This document shows positions 1 to 7,703 of a stretch of DNA of 59,658 bases, piece after piece. Within the stretch, counting starts at the first letter, position 1. Each line of letters starts with the position of its first letter. Origin of the DNA: Candidatus Korarchaeota archaeon NZ13-K (GTDB lineage Archaea > Korarchaeota > Korarchaeia > Korarchaeales > Korarchaeaceae); the NCBI GenBank assembly GCA_003344655.1, contig MAIU01000002.1, positions 1 to 59,658 of the forward strand, written 5' to 3'. The notes under the pieces are model-generated. The model did no database searches. It saw nothing but the letters and a program-made list of their open reading frames with translations, and was not told the DNA's origin. The position numbers and the translations under genes were made by a program.

Positions 1-141
1 GGGATAGGGATAACGGGGTCGTGGCAGACCCCTTGCTTCTAAGGTGGGATGGATGCAGGTGGGAGCCTAGAAGGGCTGTGAACACCGAAGAGATGAACGC
101 CGTAGAAGCAAGAATCCCTCTTAAGCAGGGGGAGTGTCAAC
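1..141 (+). mobile_element. Right-end remnant of an IS200/IS605-type element (tnpB tail and omega-RNA region), cut by window edge
   Basis: Frame 3 is open from the window edge through this stretch. The end of the stretch has a 'gtagaagcaagaatccc' segment, a short hairpin (116-119 with 127-130) and a 'gggagtgtcaa' segment. That layout is typical of right ends of IS200/IS605 elements, where the tnpB 3' end overlaps the omega-RNA scaffold. The transposase or TnpB body would lie left of the window, so this is a recognition from end structure only. It could instead be a non-autonomous or decayed copy. Nothing else in these bases looks like a host gene. Confidence 0.45.
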
Positions 142-152
142 TGTGGCTCCGT

Positions 153-1190
153 TCAGGGATCGCTCAGTCTCCCCACCCAGATCCTCCTGGTCAGGGATCT
201 GTGCTCCCTCACATCGAACCATTTGATGACGTCAAAGCCGACCTCCTCGAAGTCCTTCGAGCTCAGAAAGTCCGCGGGCACGGAGATGGATACCCATCCG
301 CCGCTCCTCAGGTACTCGGGGATCTTAAAAATGAATCTAGACGCGAGCTCCCTGGGCGCGTATCCCCTGGAGACGCTCATCCTCCCATAGGGGGGATCCG
401 TGACTATCCTGTCCACCTTCTCCCCCAGATCGAGCTTGAGGGCATCGCCAACGAGGAGGCTGTAGCCTTCGAGGAATCCGTATGTGATCATGTTGTTCTT
501 CGCCTTCACGACTGTCTTCTCATCTATGTCAACACCTATTAGCCTCGCTCCCACCGAGAGGACCTCTAAGGCTATACCGCCAACCCCTAGGAAGGGATCT
601 AGCACCTTGTCTCCCCTCCTCGTCCTGGCCAGGTTCACCATGGCCCTCGCCAACGTGGGCCTCATGGAGGCAGGGTGGACGTAGGGTCTGGCAGCAACCT
701 CCTTCACCCTGAACAGGGATCTGTCAACCTCCCCCTCCTTCAGGTAGACCACTATGGTATCCGATGTGAGGACCGCTATCACCTCATAATCTGGATTCTC
801 GAGATCAACCTTGGCTCCCTCATTGGCCATCAGGATCCACTCTCCCAGCTTCGATTCAACCTCATACCTCTTGATGGATCTGCAGCAGCCCTCGATCCTG
901 AAACTTCTGACCCTAAACCTCCCGCTCAGCCTAGGGGGCTCGAGGTCCCTGAGTATCGCAGGGAAATCCGATGGGTCCATGATAGAGAGGACCCTGCCGA
1001 AGCTCCTCGTGAAGGAGAGCCTCTCAGCTAGGTCCCTAAATAGCCCTTCGGAGGGGCTGATGTCCAGCAGTAGGCATGATCTCATCTCCCCAACGACGGA
1101 GTAGGGGACTTCCAAGGCCTCCAGCACCGCCTTGACCTCCTCCCCCGGTATGCCCGGGTGCTCACCCGATAGGAGGAACGCCAACCTCAT
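153..1190 (-). CDS. tRNA (guanine-N2) methyltransferase, Trm-G10/Trm11 family
   Basis: The 345-residue protein has an N-terminal THUMP-like part (about residues 1-150) and a C-terminal Rossmann methyltransferase domain. SAM-binding glycines lie in 'DPFLGVGGIALE' and the catalytic motif is 'TDPPYG', the N-methylase (N/D)PPY signature. Family members methylate N2 of guanine 10 in the D-arm of tRNA using S-adenosylmethionine. The start overlaps the 3' end of the NOG1 gene by 29 bp, so it is translated from the same transcript. Family is well supported; the exact base modified is inferred from the archaeal family. Confidence 0.85.
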   Translation of the reverse strand: MRLAFLLSGEHPGIPGEEVKAVLEALEVPYSVVGEMRSCLLLDISPSEGLFRDLAERLSFTRSFGRVLSIMDPSDFPAILRDLEPPRLSGRFRVRSFRIEGCCRSIKRYEVESKLGEWILMANEGAKVDLENPDYEVIAVLTSDTIVVYLKEGEVDRSLFRVKEVAARPYVHPASMRPTLARAMVNLARTRRGDKVLDPFLGVGGIALEVLSVGARLIGVDIDEKTVVKAKNNMITYGFLEGYSLLVGDALKLDLGEKVDRIVTDPPYGRMSVSRGYAPRELASRFIFKIPEYLRSGGWVSISVPADFLSSKDFEEVGFDVIKWFDVREHRSLTRRIWVGRLSDP

Positions 1191-2217
1191 CTCGGATCTC
1201 CCTGAGGATCTTATCGAGGATGTTCAGGAGCTCCTCCATGCCATCACCTCTCTCCGCAGATATCCTTAGGCTCTCAACACCGACTCCTCTCAACTCGGCC
1301 TCCACCCTAGTGAAGTTATCTCTGAAGTCCTCGAACATGTCGCTCTTGTTGAGGACCGCCAGGTAGCGCTTCCTCAGCGTGCCCATCAGCTCATTGAGTA
1401 ATGAGAGCTGCTGCTTCAAGCTGTAACCGCATGTCTCGGTCGGATCGAACAGGTAAAGCACGGGTCCTCTGAGATGCCTCAGAGCAGCTATGGCCTGAAG
1501 CTCCATCCTATTCCTCTCCGCCAGGGGCCTATCCAACAGGCCGGGCGTGTCGACGAATTGAACCCTGCCTACGGAGGGTATCGCCCCATGCCCTATTATG
1601 AGGCCCTTAGTCGTGAAGGGATAGGGGGCTATCTCGGGCCTCTTGGTGGTCAGCTTGGATAGTAGGGTGCTCTTTCCGGTGTTCGGCATGCCTGCTATTA
1701 TAACGGTGGGTGAAGTAGTGTCTAGATCAGGTAGATCCTTGAGCTTCGGGATCAATTCCCTCAGGAAGTCCACCTCCTTGCTGATCCTCCTCAGAATGGA
1801 GACTGTTCTCCCTAGAAACTCCCTTCTAAGCTCAGCGATCCTTTCCGGATCTTCCTCCCTCCTTATCAAGGATGAGTAGGTTCTGAGAAGTCTCTTCATG
1901 GTCCTAGAGGCCCAAGATAATGCCCCAAGGGAATGCTTAACTTCATCTATTCCTCCCATTATCTCAAGCAGCTCTCTGTAGAGGGGATCCAGCTTCTCCA
2001 CGCTCGGAAAACTTTTCACAATACTATCCAACTTTGATGAAATTGTATCATAAATTGACTGTATTCTTGAAATTTCTTTCGCTCTTATTCCCGATATCAT
2101 GTCGCGTCTCTTCCCGATGGCCCTGGGCCTTGAGAAGGCCCTCCTGAAGGATATGTCTATCAGCTCCTCGACTCCGAAAGGATCGGGGACCGAGGAGAAA
2201 GGATTCCTCAACCCCAA
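1162..2217 (-). CDS. NOG1-family GTPase (ribosome assembly)
   Basis: This 351-residue protein has an all-helical N-terminal domain (about 1-165) followed by a TRAFAC GTPase domain: P-loop GMPNTGKS at 176-183, DTPG at 223-226 and NKSD at 290-293. That arrangement is NOG1/Nog1p, an Obg-family GTPase needed for large-subunit maturation in eukaryotes and inferred to act in archaeal ribosome assembly. Its start abuts the stop of the upstream M50 protease gene, and its end overlaps the tRNA methyltransferase start, so all are co-translated from one messenger. Length fits archaeal NOG1. Confidence 0.88.
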   Translation of the reverse strand: MGLRNPFSSVPDPFGVEELIDISFRRAFSRPRAIGKRRDMISGIRAKEISRIQSIYDTISSKLDSIVKSFPSVEKLDPLYRELLEIMGGIDEVKHSLGALSWASRTMKRLLRTYSSLIRREEDPERIAELRREFLGRTVSILRRISKEVDFLRELIPKLKDLPDLDTTSPTVIIAGMPNTGKSTLLSKLTTKRPEIAPYPFTTKGLIIGHGAIPSVGRVQFVDTPGLLDRPLAERNRMELQAIAALRHLRGPVLYLFDPTETCGYSLKQQLSLLNELMGTLRKRYLAVLNKSDMFEDFRDNFTRVEAELRGVGVESLRISAERGDGMEELLNILDKILREIRDEVGVPPIG

Positions 2218-3357
2218 TCATCCCAGGAAGAATATAAGGGCATTGTATATCAGCATGAGGGCGAAGGGTGCCGACACCGCCCAAGCCAGTTTCCTAGCCA
2301 GGCTCTCATCAGCATACCTGCTGAATATCTCGGAGAGCATCAGACCTCCGTCCAGTGGGAGTATCGGGAGCGCATTTATGGCCGCCAGACCCAAGCTGAA
2401 GATCATTGTGAGCACGAGGAACTCGAGCAGCTGCATGGTCACGCCCGGGGGGATGGGTATCAGGGGGTCGAAGTATGGGATCGGATCGAGCTGAACCCCC
2501 AGGTACGGCAAGGTAGGGTCATCGGGTCTGGAGCCAAGCTTCACCGTTATATTCCCCTTATCGGTCACTAGTATCACGGAATCTCCTGGTTTGAACTTCC
2601 TAAGGGCTTCTGAAAGCGAGTTCAGGTCCCTGACCTCATAGCCCCCTATCCCCCTTATCACGACCCCGGCTGGAAGGGAACCCCATGAGGGTCCTCCCTC
2701 GAAGACCCTCTCGACGTAAACGCCCGAGGGCCTGGCTGAGCCCGCGTCTATTGAGAACCCGGGGAACAGGGAGATCGTTATTATTAGGAACAGCAGGAAA
2801 GTTAGGATGTTAGCGAAGATGCCGGCCGAGTATATGCCCATCTTCCTCATCCGATCCGCCTTCCTCAGGCGCTCCTCCTCCGGCTCCACGAAAGCCCCCA
2901 GGAGGAAGAAGAGTACGAAGAATGCTATCTTCTTCACGGGAATCCCAAAATAGTGGCTGAGCGTGGCGTGACCCAGCACCTCATGCGCTAGGAGGACGAC
3001 GAATATCGAGAGGAGGGCCGGCAGCGTTATGTCCAAGGTGACCCCGGGTATCACGGGAACTATCTGAGCAACCCTGGGACCAAAGAGGGAGTCCACGGTT
3101 ATCTTGATCAGGTAGATGGATGAGAGCATCGATAAGACCAATGTAAGGGCTATCGATGCCTTATAGGCTGGACCCATTAGCTTAGACGCTGGACCTATCA
3201 GCCTGGAGAACTTCCTCGGGTCCGCCGATATCTCCAAGTAAAAGAGGCCCAGTCTGATGGACTCCAACCTCCTGAACCTCCTTATCAGGATTCCCAGAGC
3301 ATATAGGGCGACCCAGAAGACGATCAGCCCCCTCAAGAAGGTCCACAGGTCCGTCAT
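2218..3357 (-). CDS. M50 (site-2 protease-like) membrane metalloprotease with PDZ domain
   Basis: The 379-residue protein is multi-spanning. The zinc motif HEVLGH is at 125-130 in a transmembrane helix and the second active-site motif LPLDGG at 333-338 near the C-terminus. Between them is a soluble PDZ-like segment (about 205-285). This is the arrangement of S2P/RseP-type intramembrane proteases, which cut transmembrane substrates to release signalling domains or clear signal peptides. The substrate is unknown. It lies 3 bp after the M20 peptidase gene and directly before nog1 in a tight minus-strand operon. Confidence 0.85.
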   Translation of the reverse strand: MTDLWTFLRGLIVFWVALYALGILIRRFRRLESIRLGLFYLEISADPRKFSRLIGPASKLMGPAYKASIALTLVLSMLSSIYLIKITVDSLFGPRVAQIVPVIPGVTLDITLPALLSIFVVLLAHEVLGHATLSHYFGIPVKKIAFFVLFFLLGAFVEPEEERLRKADRMRKMGIYSAGIFANILTFLLFLIITISLFPGFSIDAGSARPSGVYVERVFEGGPSWGSLPAGVVIRGIGGYEVRDLNSLSEALRKFKPGDSVILVTDKGNITVKLGSRPDDPTLPYLGVQLDPIPYFDPLIPIPPGVTMQLLEFLVLTMIFSLGLAAINALPILPLDGGLMLSEIFSRYADESLARKLAWAVSAPFALMLIYNALIFFLG

Positions 3358-3360
3358 TTT

Positions 3361-4467
3361 TTAACCCTTCAACAGCTCACTCAGGAGCTCGGCCAGGGTG
3401 AAGACCGATGGCAGTTTCACGTACTCGTCGGGGGAGTGATGATTCCCTCCCTCGGGGCCGAGTATCACGGACTTTATGTTGCCGAGTCTGCTTAGGTAGT
3501 TGGCATCGGATACCGTCCAGTAAACGGATGTCTCCATCCTGCCACCAAGCACGCTGCTCGCCACCCCCTGGATGTACTCGACGAAATCATCCCCCTCGGG
3601 CAGCTCATAAGGCTCCATGAACGGGGTAGGCCTCTTCATCAGCGAAATCGACACCTTGGCCTTCAGCTCCGGCGTCCTCCTTATGTACTCCATGAACCTC
3701 TTCCTGATGACGCCCGGATCCTGCCCCGGTGGGTAGTGCCTGTCCAACCTGATCAGGCACTTATCCGGATGGGCTATTATGAGCTCCGGCGATTTTATCG
3801 TCAGGGGGGCGACGCTCCCCCCTATACCATCCACCTTGGGAAGCTCTATGGCCCAGAGTATTATCTTAGCGGCCTCAACGATCGCGTTGATCCCGCTCTC
3901 CTCAGTCCCCGAGGATGAGACGCCGGTCACGTCGATGTCGAAGACGAACCTCCCGTATGCCCCTCTGAAGAGCCTCATGTTGGTCGGGCCGGCGACTATG
4001 GCCCCCCTGACCTTTGGGAGCAACCCGCTCCTGAGCAGCTCATAGGTCCCCCTGCTGAATCCCTCTGCATCGCAAACGGCGGCCAGAACCAAACCTTTTC
4101 CATCATCTGGTGAGTTTATCAGGGCCTCTATCATCGCCGCGAGGGTGCTCTTATCATCGTAAACCCCTAGCCCGTAGAATCTCTCCCCCTCCAGCTCCCC
4201 CCAGGGGTTCCTGGTCCAGTTAGAGTATATCTCAAATGTATCCATATGAGCCAAAAATAGAATGTTATCTGAATCTTTTATGTTCTTATAGGCTATAACA
4301 TTTCCTGCACATTCCTTAACAGGCTGATGTATCACCTTATCGGCGTACCTGGCCAGCAGGTCCTGGAGGTAATATACGAGCTCCCCCTCCTTCCCCCTGA
4401 AGCTCTTTATGCTCACCAGGTCTATCAGCACGTTCTTAAGTCTATCTGTGTTTACCATTCTAGCCAT
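3361..4467 (-). CDS. M20-family peptidase/deacylase homologue with altered active site
   Basis: Length (368 residues) and fold markers match M20/ArgE/DapE/LysK metallopeptidases: HMD at 74-76, the bridging aspartate in 'GVYDDK' (101-106) and a C-terminal 'HHSPDEY' histidine. Two usual positions differ. The 'DEE' motif that carries the catalytic glutamate reads 'DAE' (133-135), and the 'EPT' ligand motif reads 'GPT' (160-162). It may be a divergent peptidase, use other residues, or be non-catalytic. It starts 12 bp after psmB and is followed by the M50 protease, so it shares the tRNA-Thr/psmB transcript. Confidence 0.75.
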   Translation of the reverse strand: MARMVNTDRLKNVLIDLVSIKSFRGKEGELVYYLQDLLARYADKVIHQPVKECAGNVIAYKNIKDSDNILFLAHMDTFEIYSNWTRNPWGELEGERFYGLGVYDDKSTLAAMIEALINSPDDGKGLVLAAVCDAEGFSRGTYELLRSGLLPKVRGAIVAGPTNMRLFRGAYGRFVFDIDVTGVSSSGTEESGINAIVEAAKIILWAIELPKVDGIGGSVAPLTIKSPELIIAHPDKCLIRLDRHYPPGQDPGVIRKRFMEYIRRTPELKAKVSISLMKRPTPFMEPYELPEGDDFVEYIQGVASSVLGGRMETSVYWTVSDANYLSRLGNIKSVILGPEGGNHHSPDEYVKLPSVFTLAELLSELLKG

Positions 4468-4478
4468 CCGGGATCTCC

Positions 4479-5096
4479 TCAGACGGTTCTGATGGGTATG
4501 AATTCCGATCTGCTCCCCCTCTCCGTTATGATCAACATGTCTATGCCATCCCCCGAGAGGGCGTCCCTGGCTATGGCCTCCCTCATCGCCCTCTCGGACA
4601 GCTCGATCGCCTCCTCCTCACTCATGCCCTCCCTGAATCCCCTCTCAAGGACTCCCGTCGCTATCTGGGCCCCCGTACCGATGGCCGCGAAGCTCTCCTC
4701 CATCAGCCCTCCAGCGGGGTCCAGTACGAATATCCTCGGACTCGAACCGTCCATGCCACCCACTATGACCTCAGCGTAGTATATGCCGCTGAACCTCCCC
4801 TGGTAAAGCAAGAGGGATAGGATCTTGGCCACGTTAGTTGGTGTCGCCACCCTATCATTCTCCAGCTCGTACATCGCTATGTTGTACTTGAGGATGTCGA
4901 CCAGCTCCTGAAAGTCTCCCGGAAGTCCAGCCGTAGATACTCCCACCCTATCGTTTATCAGGAAGACCTTCCTGGCGGACTTGCTCAGGATGAAGCTGCT
5001 ATAGGAGACTCTCCTGTCTGCTGCAAGGACCACCCCCTTGTCGAACCTCAGTCCCAGAGCGGTTGCTAGTACCACCTTAACACCCCATCCTCCCAT
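4479..5096 (-). CDS. psmB: Proteasome beta subunit, probably non-catalytic paralogue
   Basis: A beta-type 20S core subunit of 205 residues from the ATG at 5096, which follows the tRNA-Thr 3' end by 6 bases. The fold is clear: 'GVVLAADRR', the lysine equivalent to Lys33 in 'SARK', and 'RDALSG' matching Asp166/Ser169. Aligning Asp17 and Gly5 without gaps puts alanine at position 1 ('VVL-A-T-A-L-G'), and the glycine before the cleavage site is a leucine. The catalytic Thr1 is therefore missing, as in the inactive beta subunits of crenarchaea, and an active paralogue should exist elsewhere. psmA lies at 35762-36475. An in-frame reading upstream through the tRNA is not coding. Confidence 0.88.
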   Translation of the reverse strand: MGGWGVKVVLATALGLRFDKGVVLAADRRVSYSSFILSKSARKVFLINDRVGVSTAGLPGDFQELVDILKYNIAMYELENDRVATPTNVAKILSLLLYQGRFSGIYYAEVIVGGMDGSSPRIFVLDPAGGLMEESFAAIGTGAQIATGVLERGFREGMSEEEAIELSERAMREAIARDALSGDGIDMLIITERGSRSEFIPIRTV

Positions 5097-5102
5097 TTCA
5101 TA

Positions 5103-5177
5103 AGCCCCGGGCGGGATTCGAACCCGCGCCCTCCGCCTTACCAAGGCGGCGCTCCGACCGGGCTGAGCTACCGGGGC
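5103..5177 (-). tRNA. tRNA-Thr (anticodon GGT)
   Basis: A complete cloverleaf is visible: acceptor GCCCCGG paired with CCGGGGC, D-arm GCTC/GAGC, anticodon stem CCGCC/GGCGG around loop TTGGTAA, and T-arm GCGGG-TTCGAAT-CCCGC. The discriminator is T, usual for archaeal tRNA-Thr. CCA is not encoded. There is no intron. A TATA box lies at about 5203-5212. The psmB start codon comes 6 bases after the 3' end. Confidence 0.96.
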
Positions 5178-5200
5178 CATGTAGCCAGCAGTGTAACTCA

Positions 5201-5214
5201 CTTATAAATGATGC
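5201..5214 (-). promoter_or_regulatory. TATA box for tRNA-Thr and the psmB operon
   Basis: On the minus strand the sequence reads CATTTATAAGTG, with its centre about 30 nt before the tRNA-Thr 5' end. No other promoter-like sequence occurs before psmB, so it probably drives the whole tRNA-Thr/psmB/M20/M50/nog1/methyltransferase unit. Confidence 0.6.
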
Positions 5215-6848
5215 TAGCGGCGCCTCACCAGCTGTATCAGGCTAATCGCCACCGTGATCATCAGTAGGAAGTAGGGGATGATCCCTATCTCAGCAATAGG
5301 TTTCCTCATCTCGACCTTCACGCTATCCCCTGATTCGAAGTAACCAGCATAGCTCGTGGAGAGTGTCGTGATGTATATGAAGATCCCCTCCTCATCCCCG
5401 TACCACTTCACGTGCAGCCCCGGCACCCCCGAGGTCACGGAGGGAACTCCCTCCTCCCGCACCCTGAGGAAAAGCGTTGGTGTCGCCCCATTTATCTCTA
5501 TGATGTACCTTCCTCCCCTGCCTGAGACCCTGAAGGGGAGTCTTCCGGGCCCTATTCTGAGCGTAGGATCCCCCAGGAGGACCTCGCTGGCCGAATCCCT
5601 TCTCCCTCCCGAATCTCCGATCTTCAGATTGTTCACTATCTTAACGGCCTCCCCCAGGCTGGTCCCGTTCATGAGGAGTGAGAGCAGTAGGTCGGGGTAT
5701 GATGTGCCGAACTCCGAGCCCACGCTGAACTCCACCCTGGTGGATCCCACGTATGCCAGGGCCCCGGAGTCCAAGAACGCGTACGCTATTGACCCATTTG
5801 GGCTCTCCATTTCCGAGAATTTCAGCGTGCTGCAGGATAATGTGATTATCATTGAACCAAAAATGTCCAATCTTCTGACGGTCGAGGCCCCAAGGAGAAC
5901 GTAACCATCTGATCTCAGGGCCATCACGCTAGGGTTTCCGTGAAGGGACAGGTAAAAGATGCCCCTTCCCGAGCTCAGGATGGAGCTCACAGCATCCTCC
6001 GTCATGTTGGAGTGACTCAGATCCGGATGGTAAACCTCAGTGGGGAGCCCCATCATCGAAGCGACTCTCTCCACCTTCCAGGCGAGCGGCAGATCCTCGA
6101 TTATGGATATCCCCACGAACCTCGCTGGAGGGATTCTGCGGAGTATCTCGTCGGACATCAGCATGAGGAAGGGAGTCTCAATGCTGTTCCCAGTCAATAT
6201 GCCGAAGGAGACATCCAAATAGGGATCCTCATCTATTTTCGTGAAGTGCTCCATCATCCTCTCGTACCTCACGGAGTTGTTCGCCCAAAGCGGCCTCGTC
6301 ACCACGATCACGGTCGATGAGCCCCTCAGGAGGGATGCATCGAAGCCCCTATCCATGTCCAGGAGCTTCGCGTCCTTGAGCACCGCCGCGTAGGCTGCTA
6401 GGAAGGCGTAATCGCTCCCGTCCGAGCTGAAGAACACCACCGAGACATCGCTCCTTCGCTGCGAGATCTCCTTCTCCAATTCCCTTGCGCGATCGCGAAG
6501 CAGTGGTAGCTCGCTGGCATCCACTCGCTCCAGCCCAGACGCGAGGAGGAGCGCGTAGGCCAGGTCGTGAGGATCCATCGCCCTCAAGAAGTCATCTCCG
6601 GGACTTTCTCGCAATATCTTGAAAGACATATTCATATTCTCCATTATATTTTTAACTTTTTCAGCGTTCTGTGTTAGGATAAATCTGCACCTACCCTCCC
6701 TCACCTGATGCAGGTATGGGAGGAAGCTGGCGGGACTATCGGATATGAGCACAGTCACCTCATCGGTCTGGCACGAATCAAAGGTCGGTATGAGCAGTAT
6801 GAAAACCAGCATCAGGATTTCCTTCCTTAGCACATTCTCCCAGCTCAT
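5214..6848 (-). CDS. Membrane-anchored C25 (gingipain/caspase-like) cysteine protease
   Basis: The protein has 544 residues. It begins with a signal peptide-like hydrophobic segment (about 10-22) and ends with one transmembrane helix (about 520-540) followed by RRR, so the body should face outside. A caspase-fold dyad is visible: His303 in 'SLHGNP' and Cys339 in 'TLSCS', with the 'LLGDPTL' motif near residue 430 that is common in peptidase C25. These point to a clan CD protease. Substrate and role are unknown. The start overlaps the stop of the 113-residue upstream gene by 4 bp, so the two are coupled. Confidence 0.7.
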   Translation of the reverse strand: MSWENVLRKEILMLVFILLIPTFDSCQTDEVTVLISDSPASFLPYLHQVREGRCRFILTQNAEKVKNIMENMNMSFKILRESPGDDFLRAMDPHDLAYALLLASGLERVDASELPLLRDRARELEKEISQRRSDVSVVFFSSDGSDYAFLAAYAAVLKDAKLLDMDRGFDASLLRGSSTVIVVTRPLWANNSVRYERMMEHFTKIDEDPYLDVSFGILTGNSIETPFLMLMSDEILRRIPPARFVGISIIEDLPLAWKVERVASMMGLPTEVYHPDLSHSNMTEDAVSSILSSGRGIFYLSLHGNPSVMALRSDGYVLLGASTVRRLDIFGSMIITLSCSTLKFSEMESPNGSIAYAFLDSGALAYVGSTRVEFSVGSEFGTSYPDLLLSLLMNGTSLGEAVKIVNNLKIGDSGGRRDSASEVLLGDPTLRIGPGRLPFRVSGRGGRYIIEINGATPTLFLRVREEGVPSVTSGVPGLHVKWYGDEEGIFIYITTLSTSYAGYFESGDSVKVEMRKPIAEIGIIPYFLLMITVAISLIQLVRRR

Positions 6849-7186
6849 CTTTCCCCACAGAGCCTCTTGAGCATCAATACGTAGTGAGAGTCCCCAAACC
6901 CGTACTCCCTAACTACCGCCTCGAGATCATGGGATACGAAGCAAGGACTGCTACAAACCGGAGTCCTCTTCACGTAGAAAGCCACTGACCTCCATTCCTC
7001 CTCGCCCCTGAGTATCTCGGATATGCCGGAGAACTTCTGCTTGGAGGATAGGACACCCCTCAGGAAAGCTAAAGTCAACTCAGATATAAATCTCAGAGAC
7101 CTCTCCGATGAAAATCCGTATCTTTTGGCTAGTTCCATAACGGCTGAGGAGATCCTCTCCTCTAAGCCCTCTATATCATCCCTCAT
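6845..7186 (-). CDS. Uncharacterised 113-residue protein coupled to C25-like protease
   Basis: I do not recognise a family. The protein is largely helical in its first half (residues 5-60) and has two cysteines close together at 'VCSSPC' (about 79-84) plus one near the C-terminus. It has no signal peptide or membrane segment. The stop overlaps the start of the protease gene by 4 bp, which suggests a cytosolic partner or regulator of that protein. The ATG at 7186 is the first start after the upstream non-coding stretch. Confidence 0.6.
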   Translation of the reverse strand: MRDDIEGLEERISSAVMELAKRYGFSSERSLRFISELTLAFLRGVLSSKQKFSGISEILRGEEEWRSVAFYVKRTPVCSSPCFVSHDLEAVVREYGFGDSHYVLMLKRLCGER

Positions 7187-7373
7187 AAGCTCTCCTCCCG
7201 TGAAGCCGTGCTGCCTTAAAAAATTGATGTTGAGTTGCCTCGGGAACTGATCAGGCGCATGGCACAGTCGGATCCCATTCGATGAATCTCAAGAGGTAAA
7301 TGTGACTGCACTCAAATACCTGTCGACCTTTCACCCGAGCGAGCACCCTCACCGGCTTTGAAATTGGGGTGAA

Positions 7374-7447
7374 TGCGGCCGCCGGGATTTGAACCCGGGT
7401 CTCCGGCTTGGAGGGCCGGCATCCTGTCCAGGCTAGACTACGGCCGC
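7374..7447 (-). tRNA. tRNA-Gly (anticodon TCC)
   Basis: Acceptor GCGGCCG pairs with CGGCCGC. The anticodon stem CCGGC/GCCGG surrounds loop CCTCCAA, giving anticodon TCC, and the T-arm is CCGGG-TTCAAAT-CCCGG. The discriminator is A and CCA is not encoded. A TATA-like AGTTTTTAGC lies about 30 nt upstream (7473-7482). The 187 bases between its 3' end and the 113-residue gene hold nothing I can name. Confidence 0.95.
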
Positions 7448-7638
7448 TCCCGCGCTGAGCGAGGGGCGGTGAGCTAAAAACTTTGGGGTCCACGGCGATC
7501 GGTAGCACTCACTTAATCCCGCATAGTGCTGAATTATTTTTGTTATCTCTTCCACGATGCTACATAATATTAATAATTGCTGGGCTGGATCTGGAAGCAG
7601 TACCCCTTACTTGCGCGATTTTCTGGCGAAAGTTTCAT

Positions 7639-7655
7639 GGAAAAATTTATATATG
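7639..7655 (+). promoter_or_regulatory. TATA box/BRE of the TFB gene
   Basis: A purine-rich BRE (GGAAAAA) runs into TTTATATATG at 7646-7655. Transcription would start near 7675, leaving a leader of about 29 nt that contains the Shine-Dalgarno GGTGGTGA (7691-7698). The box is nearly identical to that of the TBP gene. Confidence 0.7.
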
Positions 7656-7703
7656 ACTTCCCCCAAATTATTTCGGCAATCTACGAAGAGGGTGGTGAGT
7701 TAA

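Noticed and set aside
21-542. A plus-strand frame of 173 codons
   Set aside because: Beyond about position 150 it runs antisense to the clear tRNA methyltransferase gene; only its first part may belong to an IS end.
5097-5201. N-terminal extension of psmB
   Set aside because: It is a translation of the tRNA-Thr gene and ends before the true ATG.
7215-7260. TGATGT and CTGA pair resembling C/D sRNA boxes
   Set aside because: Boxes are imperfect and no terminal stem is visible.
7251-7508. An 85-codon frame on the minus strand
   Set aside because: It covers the tRNA-Gly gene and has no protein features.
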